A stretch of DNA of 64,000 nt, taken from Rhodanobacteraceae bacterium ZG21-1 (GTDB taxonomy: Bacteria; Pseudomonadota; Gammaproteobacteria; Xanthomonadales; Rhodanobacteraceae). Every line of letters begins with the position of its first letter. Position 1 is the stretch's first letter. The translations under genes and the position numbers were made by a program. The notes beneath the pieces were generated by a model. The model was not told the DNA's origin. It saw nothing but the letters and a program-made list of their open reading frames with translations, and made no database searches. Positions 58,918 through 64,000 of this stretch are shown one piece after another. The DNA lies in the NCBI GenBank assembly GCA_021390615.1, contig JAJEJU010000024.1, forward strand, positions 372,001 to 436,000. The letters run 5' to 3'.

Positions 58918-59130
58918 GAGCGAAATGAAGGTGCGGGGCGGTCGCCGATGACCGCTCTCCGCGCCTCCACACATCTGCTGGCTGCAAGTGTTCCCGTTCC
59001 CGCCATCGCTTTGCCGCCCGCGCGGCGGGCGCTGCCTGTCATCACTCGGGGCACATCGCCAACGGGCTCAGGCCAGACATGTGCAAGCGAGCGAAGCGCG
59101 GCGGATCTTCATCGAAGAGTATCGGCGGCG

Positions 59131-61383
59131 TCAGCGAGACTCCTTGGTCGGCTGCCCCTCGGCCATCTGCGGATTTTCACGCAGGCCGAGCTCGAGATAG
59201 CTGTCCGCCGACCAGCGGAGCCGCAGCGGTTCGCCTGCATCGGCGATCGATTCGCTGCTCACATCGCGCCCGGTGCCGTAGTTGATCTGGACGGCCGGCC
59301 GCTTGGGCACGCCGACCACCGCGACGATCCGGCTTCCCGGCGACAGCAGGCGCGCGGTCAGCTTCTGGCTCTCGAACTCGAGACGCTGGGTCTGGCCCGG
59401 CTGCAGCAGATGGCGGTGGCTGCGGTCCTGCATATAGCTTGCCCGGCCGAGGTAGGAAGCCAGGGCGAGATAGCGGCCGTCGGCGGTCAGTTCGTAGAAG
59501 TTCACCGACAGGTCGAAGTCGCGCTTGTTGGCGACGACCTGGAAATGGCCGCGGAACAGGCCATCGACCTCCAGCGACTGATCCAGCGCCGGGGTCGTGA
59601 ACACCAGCGCGTTGCGGGTATCCGGCGTGCCCGGCGGCGGGCTGAAGTCGGCGTCATGGCGATCGGCGAAGTCGACCACCAGCTCGGGCGGCGGCTGCTG
59701 GCCCGGGGCGTCGCCGAATAGCAGCCGGTCCCCCTGCTGGTGGCCGCTGAGGTAGAGGCGTCGTTCGCTGGTCGCCATCTCGGCGAGCGTGGACACGTGA
59801 CGCCACGCGTTCGCCCCCATCACCTCGAAGTTGACCCGGTTGCTGAGCAGCTCGGGCAGCGGCGCGCCACGGAGCACGTGCTCGAACCACTGCAGCCGCA
59901 CGTCCTGCAGATCGAGCAGCGCGGCCTTGTCGACGACGTAGCCGTCGACCTCGGGCAGCACGCCGGTCTGCATGGCGATGTGATGGTAGGGGCCGATCAG
60001 CATGCGGTCGTCGGCCGACGGGCGGTACTTGAGATGCTGCTGGAAGTAATACAGCGCGCCCACCATGCCGCCGTCGTAATAGCCGGTTTCGACGAAGACC
60101 GGGATGTCGATATCGGCGAACTCGCGGCCGTAGGGGATCAGGCGCTGCCAAAAGCTGTCGTAGGACGGATGCTGCAGCCAGCTGTCGAACACCGGGTTGG
60201 GTCTGCCGTCGAGCTTGTCCAGCTCGCGATAGGGCTTCCCGCTGGCGTACCACCGGCGCTGAAGCCCGTCCCAGTGGGCGTCGTCGTCGAAGGCGCGGTC
60301 GTCCAGGCTCTTGTTGTCGGTGGTGTAGAACGGCCAGTAGTAAATGAAGCTCTGGAATACGTTGCCTTGCATCGGCGTATCGATGCCTGGGGCATTGGTG
60401 GCATGGGTGGCCATGGCTTTCAGCGCCGGCGGATGATGCTTGGCGGCGGCCCACTGGGTGAAGCCGTTGTAGCTGCCGCTGAACATGCCGACGCGGCCGT
60501 CGCTCCACGGCTGGCGCGCCAGCCACGCGATCACCGTGGCCGCGTCCTCGCCGTCGTGAACGTAGGGCACCACCGCGTCGGAGCTGCGGCCTTTGCCGCG
60601 GGTATAGGCGACCACGCCGGCATAGCCGTGGCCGGCCATCTTCAGCGCATCTTGCATGCTCCAGTCGTCCTTGGCGTAGATGGTGAAATTCAGCAGGGCG
60701 GTCAGCTTGGCCGGCTTGGCCGAGCGGGGGCGCACGATCATCGCGGCGATCTTCGCGCCGTCGGGGGTCGGGATCAGGACCTGATCGTCGACCAGAAAGC
60801 GGCGCTGCGTATCGGCCTCGAGCAGCGGCTTCAGGCCCGGCACGAGGTCGTTCCACGCGGCCAATGACTGGCGGGCCGAGATCAGCTTCGCCGCGGAAGG
60901 GCAGGCCGCTAGCGCCATCCCGGCGCAGGCTTTTTCCTGTTCGGCTGCGCGGGTGCGCACCGCGTCCAGGTCGACTTCGTACCAGGGCGCGACGTCCACG
61001 GCCTGGGCATCCGGCAGCGATTCGTAGAGTTCGGCAAAGGCGCGATGCAGGGCGGCGGAGGCCTCGATCCCGCTCGCCTCGTAGGCTTTCGCGCGGGCAT
61101 AGGTCCGCCAAGGCGCGACGGAGAGCATCATCCTCGGTTCGCTCGAGCGGTAGGCCGCCTCGAGGCGATCGAGGCTGGCCTCGGCGTCGGCATAGCGGCC
61201 GGCGGCGAGTTGCAGCCGGTAGAGCACGATCAGTTCGGCGGGCGTGGTGGCCGAGGCGTGGCTTGCGATCAGCGTTGCCGCGACCTCGGGTGGGCTGGCC
61301 TCCGTGGGCGGCGCCGTGCCTGCCCGGGCGTCGACGGCGACTAGGCCCAGGGCAAGCAGGATGGGCAGGGCGAAGACTTTCAT
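59131..61383 (-). CDS. CocE/NonD family (X-Pro dipeptidyl-peptidase-like) hydrolase, secreted
   Basis: 750 residues with a signal peptide (about 1-20). An N-terminal helical region (about 30-190) with no recognised domain precedes the S15-type alpha/beta hydrolase. The nucleophile is Ser in GMFSGSYNG near 301, the acid in ETGYYDGGM near 437 and His in GPYHHIA near 466. A C-terminal jelly-roll domain (about 500-745) is typical of CocE and X-Pro-DPP. It cleaves ester or peptide bonds of an unknown substrate in the periplasm. The ATG at 61383 opens the signal peptide. A LytTR regulator gene lies 148 bp upstream on the same strand. Confidence 0.9.
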   Translation of the reverse strand: MKVFALPILLALGLVAVDARAGTAPPTEASPPEVAATLIASHASATTPAELIVLYRLQLAAGRYADAEASLDRLEAAYRSSEPRMMLSVAPWRTYARAKAYEASGIEASAALHRAFAELYESLPDAQAVDVAPWYEVDLDAVRTRAAEQEKACAGMALAACPSAAKLISARQSLAAWNDLVPGLKPLLEADTQRRFLVDDQVLIPTPDGAKIAAMIVRPRSAKPAKLTALLNFTIYAKDDWSMQDALKMAGHGYAGVVAYTRGKGRSSDAVVPYVHDGEDAATVIAWLARQPWSDGRVGMFSGSYNGFTQWAAAKHHPPALKAMATHATNAPGIDTPMQGNVFQSFIYYWPFYTTDNKSLDDRAFDDDAHWDGLQRRWYASGKPYRELDKLDGRPNPVFDSWLQHPSYDSFWQRLIPYGREFADIDIPVFVETGYYDGGMVGALYYFQQHLKYRPSADDRMLIGPYHHIAMQTGVLPEVDGYVVDKAALLDLQDVRLQWFEHVLRGAPLPELLSNRVNFEVMGANAWRHVSTLAEMATSERRLYLSGHQQGDRLLFGDAPGQQPPPELVVDFADRHDADFSPPPGTPDTRNALVFTTPALDQSLEVDGLFRGHFQVVANKRDFDLSVNFYELTADGRYLALASYLGRASYMQDRSHRHLLQPGQTQRLEFESQKLTARLLSPGSRIVAVVGVPKRPAVQINYGTGRDVSSESIADAGEPLRLRWSADSYLELGLRENPQMAEGQPTKESR

Positions 61384-61531
61384 GCAGTCCTTTCTCCGGA
61401 TCATTCGAGGGAACATCGTTGCGTCCCGGGCCAGGGGCCGGGGCGGCGAGATGCTCGCTGGATGCGGACGGGAAAGGTCGAAAAATCGGCGAATGGACAC
61501 TTCGCTGCGGCGAACGGGAACGCCGCGGCGG

Positions 61532-62446
61532 TCAGAGCACCCGGTTGCGCAGCAGCCTGGCGCCGTCCCGGCTGGTCGAGATGGTCTGGCCGGTTTCCAT
61601 GTGCAGCAGCAGCCGGCCGCCGCCGGCCGGTTCGGCCCGGGCGATGCGATGGGTGTTGACGATCCAGGAGCGGTGCACCCGCACATATTTGGCCGGGTCG
61701 AGCGATTTGGCGAATTCCGCCAGGGTCACGCGAACCAGGTGCTTGCCGCTCAGCGTGCGCACTTCGGCATAGTCGTCCGCGCCGCCGATGCTCACCACCG
61801 TGTCGATATCGAGCGGACGCAGCTCCTCGCCGATCTTCACGAAGTAGCGGGAGAGGCCTGCATCGGTGCGCGCCTCAAGGGTCGGCTCCACGGTATCCGC
61901 CGGGGCGATGTCGGTGGCGGCGATGGGTTCCTCGTTCGCCGGCGCCGGGGCGCGGGGAACCGCAGCGACGGTTGCGGCCTCGCCGGCGCCGGCCTGCCTG
62001 TCGGGCGCGGCCATGGTATGGCGCGACGCGGCCGCGGCGTTGCTCATGGCCTGCAGATGCGACAGCGCCGCGATCAGCGCGTAGGTGGTCACATTCTCCA
62101 GCGACTGCCACACGGTGCCGCCGGCCGAGAGGGGGTGTACCACGAAGCCGTTCGGACCCACGCCGTTGAACAAGCCGAACAGGATGATCAGCAGGCCGTA
62201 CGACAGGGCGCAGAACGCAGCGCACAGCAGGATATGGGCGATCAGCTGAAGCAGCGCCGGCCTGCCGACCAGCTGCCGCACCACGATATGGCGCACCATC
62301 GCCCCGAAGATCACTACCGGCACGGTATTGGCGACCGCGCCGAGCAGGCTCCCGGCAAGATCGAGGCCCATGGCCAGCCGCATCGTGACCGCATAGGCCA
62401 CGAAGATGCCGGCGATCACCAGGAGATCAAAGTGCCGTGGCTTCAT
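61532..62446 (-). CDS. Membrane-bound LytTR-family transcriptional regulator
   Basis: 304 residues. Four predicted membrane helices (about 8-28, 36-55, 65-90, 105-125) are followed by an Ala/Pro-rich linker (about 135-195) and a LytTR DNA-binding domain (about 200-300, with IGGADDYAEVRTLSGKHLVRVTLAEF and FVRVHRSWIVNTHRI-type strands). There is no receiver domain, so the protein would bind DNA from the membrane without a kinase. The nearest gene in the same direction is the CocE-type hydrolase, a likely target. Confidence 0.9.
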   Translation of the reverse strand: MKPRHFDLLVIAGIFVAYAVTMRLAMGLDLAGSLLGAVANTVPVVIFGAMVRHIVVRQLVGRPALLQLIAHILLCAAFCALSYGLLIILFGLFNGVGPNGFVVHPLSAGGTVWQSLENVTTYALIAALSHLQAMSNAAAASRHTMAAPDRQAGAGEAATVAAVPRAPAPANEEPIAATDIAPADTVEPTLEARTDAGLSRYFVKIGEELRPLDIDTVVSIGGADDYAEVRTLSGKHLVRVTLAEFAKSLDPAKYVRVHRSWIVNTHRIARAEPAGGGRLLLHMETGQTISTSRDGARLLRNRVL

Positions 62447-62812
62447 CCTTTATCCCGCATCCCATCCCCGTTCAGATTCAAAGCGCATTCGATTTTCCCC
62501 ATGCCGCTGCGCTTGCGCCGATCGCCTGCCGAGGAGCCAGACGCCATCCTAGCCGCTTAACGCCGTGCGGCAACTTGACGGCACCCGGGCGATTCCGCCG
62601 CGGCGTCACAAACCTGATGGCTCGCGTGCGCCGTCACTCTCCGCCGCAGGCATGAGAGCAAAGCCGCTTCCATAGTGACCGGCGCCGAAGCTATCGGCGG
62701 ATCGGGAGACCAGGGCCGAATCAGGCGCGTTGCGCTGCGAAGCGGCGCCGCCGGCCGGGTGCCAGGCGCAGCCGCAGGACACGCCGCCCCGTTCCCTGCG
62801 CGAGTCGCCGGA
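62447..62812. other. Intergenic region without a recognised gene
   Basis: 366 bp between the LytTR gene start and the cnoX stop (both minus strand). No repeat, terminator or protein-like frame was recognised; it should hold the LytTR promoter. Confidence 0.5.
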
Positions 62813-63694
62813 TCAGAACAGCAGCGAGGCCATCCGGCGACGATAGCGGCCGACCAGTTCCGCGTCGTTGAGCGTGGCGAAGGCCGCCAGCAGGCGCTTC
62901 TTGGCCTGGCCGTCCTGCCAGTCGCGGGCGTGCTGCAGGATCGCCAGGAACTGCTCCAGTCCGCCGCTGGCGTCACCTTCCAGCAACAGCCGCACGCCGA
63001 GCAGGTCGCGCGCCGCCCAGTCGCTGCCGTCGGCCTGCACCCGGCGCTGCAGCTCTTCCAGCGCCGGCGCACCGTCCAGCGCTCGCGCCAGATCGAGCTG
63101 GCTGCGCAGGCGTACGGCGCGCTCGTCGGTAGCGAGCTTGGCCGGCAGGGCCTGCAGCTCCGCCGCCGCGGCATCGACCTGGCCGACGCGCATCAGCGCC
63201 AGGGCCAGGTCCAGCTTCAGTTCGGCCTTTTCAGGTTCGGCGGCGATCGCCTGCTGCAGGCGGTTCAGCGTCTGCTCCGGCGTCTCGGCAGGCGCCTGAT
63301 CGAGTGCGGCATCGGCTTCGTCGGCTTCCAGCGGCTGCACATGGCGCGACAGGAACTCGCGCAACTGGCCCGCAGGCAGCGCGCCGGCGAAGCCGTCCAG
63401 GATCTGGCCGTCCTTCACCAGCATCACCGTGGGAATGCTGCGGATGCCGAAGATGCCTGCCAGTTCCTGATGCTTGTCGACGTCGACCTTGCCCAGCCGG
63501 AACGCGCCGTTGTATTCGGCGGCGAGCTTCTCCAGCAGGGGCCCCAGGGTCTTGCACGGTTCGCACCACTCGGCCCAGAAATCGAGCAGCACCGGCGTAT
63601 CCAGCGAGCCCTGCAGCACCTCGGTCTCGAAATTGCCCTGATCCACGTCGAACACATGGCTGGAAGCTGGGCCTGGGGCGGTGGCGTCGGTCAC
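62813..63694 (-). CDS. cnoX: Thioredoxin-fold co-chaperone CnoX (YbbN)
   Basis: 293 residues, close to the E. coli length. An N-terminal thioredoxin domain (about 12-115) has the active site W-C-E-P-C (Cys44, Cys47) and cis-Pro in RSIPTVML. A TPR-like helical C-terminal region (about 150-290) follows. CnoX protects proteins under hypochlorous acid stress and hands them to GroEL. Unlike E. coli CnoX, which lacks a full CxxC, this one has both cysteines and may reduce disulfides. The GTG at 63694 is chosen because GGAG lies six bases before it; an upstream ATG at 63745 has no ribosome site. Confidence 0.9.
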   Translation of the reverse strand: MTDATAPGPASSHVFDVDQGNFETEVLQGSLDTPVLLDFWAEWCEPCKTLGPLLEKLAAEYNGAFRLGKVDVDKHQELAGIFGIRSIPTVMLVKDGQILDGFAGALPAGQLREFLSRHVQPLEADEADAALDQAPAETPEQTLNRLQQAIAAEPEKAELKLDLALALMRVGQVDAAAAELQALPAKLATDERAVRLRSQLDLARALDGAPALEELQRRVQADGSDWAARDLLGVRLLLEGDASGGLEQFLAILQHARDWQDGQAKKRLLAAFATLNDAELVGRYRRRMASLLF

Positions 63695-63812
63695 AATGAA
63701 CTCCGGGGCAGGGAATGCGCCCCAGATCGGGGCATGCGTCAGCATATCAAGAGCAGGCGAAGGCCATCTCGGGTTGCGCCAGGTTCAGCAGTGTCATGGT
63801 GGATTTGCGAGA

Positions 63813-64000
63813 ATGCCCGTCATGTCACCGCCGCCAGCCACCCCCGCCACGTCTGCGCCGCCGCACTCGCGGTGGCTGGTCTGCGAGCATTGCGACACGG
63901 TCTACCACCGGCGTGAACTGGCCCGTGGCGAAGCGGCCTACTGCGCCCGCTGCGACGCCCTGCTGGAGCGCCACCATCTGTTCGGCGTGAACGCCATGCT
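63813..64000 (+). CDS. PqiA-family protein, N-terminal part (3' truncated by window)
   Basis: 62 visible codons. After a Pro/Ala-rich start, LVCEHCDTVYHRRELARGEAAYCARC gives the two CxxC pairs (zinc-ribbon) of the paraquat-inducible PqiA/YebS family, followed by ERHHLFGVNAM, which leads into the first membrane helix. PqiA-type inner-membrane proteins work with PqiB/YebT MCE proteins in lipid transport across the envelope. The rest of the gene is outside the window. The start could also be the ATG at 63822. Divergent from cnoX. Confidence 0.85.
   Translation, partial: MPVMSPPPATPATSAPPHSRWLVCEHCDTVYHRRELARGEAAYCARCDALLERHHLFGVNAM

Overview
The window is a gene-dense, high-GC stretch of a Gram-negative chromosome. 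Likely source: a gammaproteobacterium of the Xanthomonadales, family Rhodanobacteraceae (Dyella/Rhodanobacter-like). This is inferred from the protein types (two large M13 peptidases, TonB receptors, RapA, an iron-type superoxide dismutase, CnoX) and from the composition, not from a search. No rRNA, tRNA, phage, insertion sequence or CRISPR array was recognised. Two genes are cut by the window ends (a PAS-LuxR regulator on the left, a PqiA-type protein on the right).

Layout. 0-2 kb: regulator and two small CsbD/YqjD-type stress proteins. 2-6.6 kb: tandem pair of secreted retropepsin-PDZ proteins plus the AraC-type gene whose 3' end was duplicated with them. 6.7-11.7 kb: M13 peptidase, SufR-like Cys-rich regulator divergent from an MFS pump across a long inverted repeat, then sodB. 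11.9-12.7 kb: GNAT-Rieske pair.

12.9-25.2 kb is the most unusual region. It holds a dedicated acyl carrier protein and ketosynthase, a divergent N-acyltransferase overlapping a ureohydrolase-like metalloenzyme, a DUF697 GTPase, and an overlapping operon of alpha/beta hydrolase, two half-size EamA proteins and a DegT aminotransferase. Next to it is a complete four-gene ABC efflux operon (outer-membrane factor, FtsX permease, ATPase, adaptor). Together they look like a pathway that makes an amine, acylates it with a special fatty acid, moves it across the inner membrane and perhaps exports it. The product is unknown and the linkage is an inference.

25.4-35.5 kb: HAD phosphatase and class III aminotransferase, SGNH hydrolase, two-component system, SET-GNAT overlapping pair, M20 peptidase, YggS, and an AT-rich gap before an NlpC/P60 hydrolase. 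35.6-47 kb: TonB receptor, rhomboid protease, amino-acid permease, RapA, and an iron-uptake unit (PiuC-like dioxygenase, siderophore receptor, Fur-box-like site). 47.2-53.1 kb: second M13 peptidase (lipoprotein), acid phosphatase/phospholipase C, Tat-type multicopper oxidase. 53.1-64 kb: M14 carboxypeptidase coupled to a DUF502 protein, ECF sigma factor with a membrane partner, acyltransferase 3, DUF4442 hotdog protein under a 32-bp perfect palindrome, CocE-type hydrolase with a membrane LytTR regulator, CnoX and the start of a PqiA-like gene.

Most genes are packed with ATGA/GTGA overlaps. Very long open frames antisense to real genes are common, which is an effect of GC-rich codon bias.
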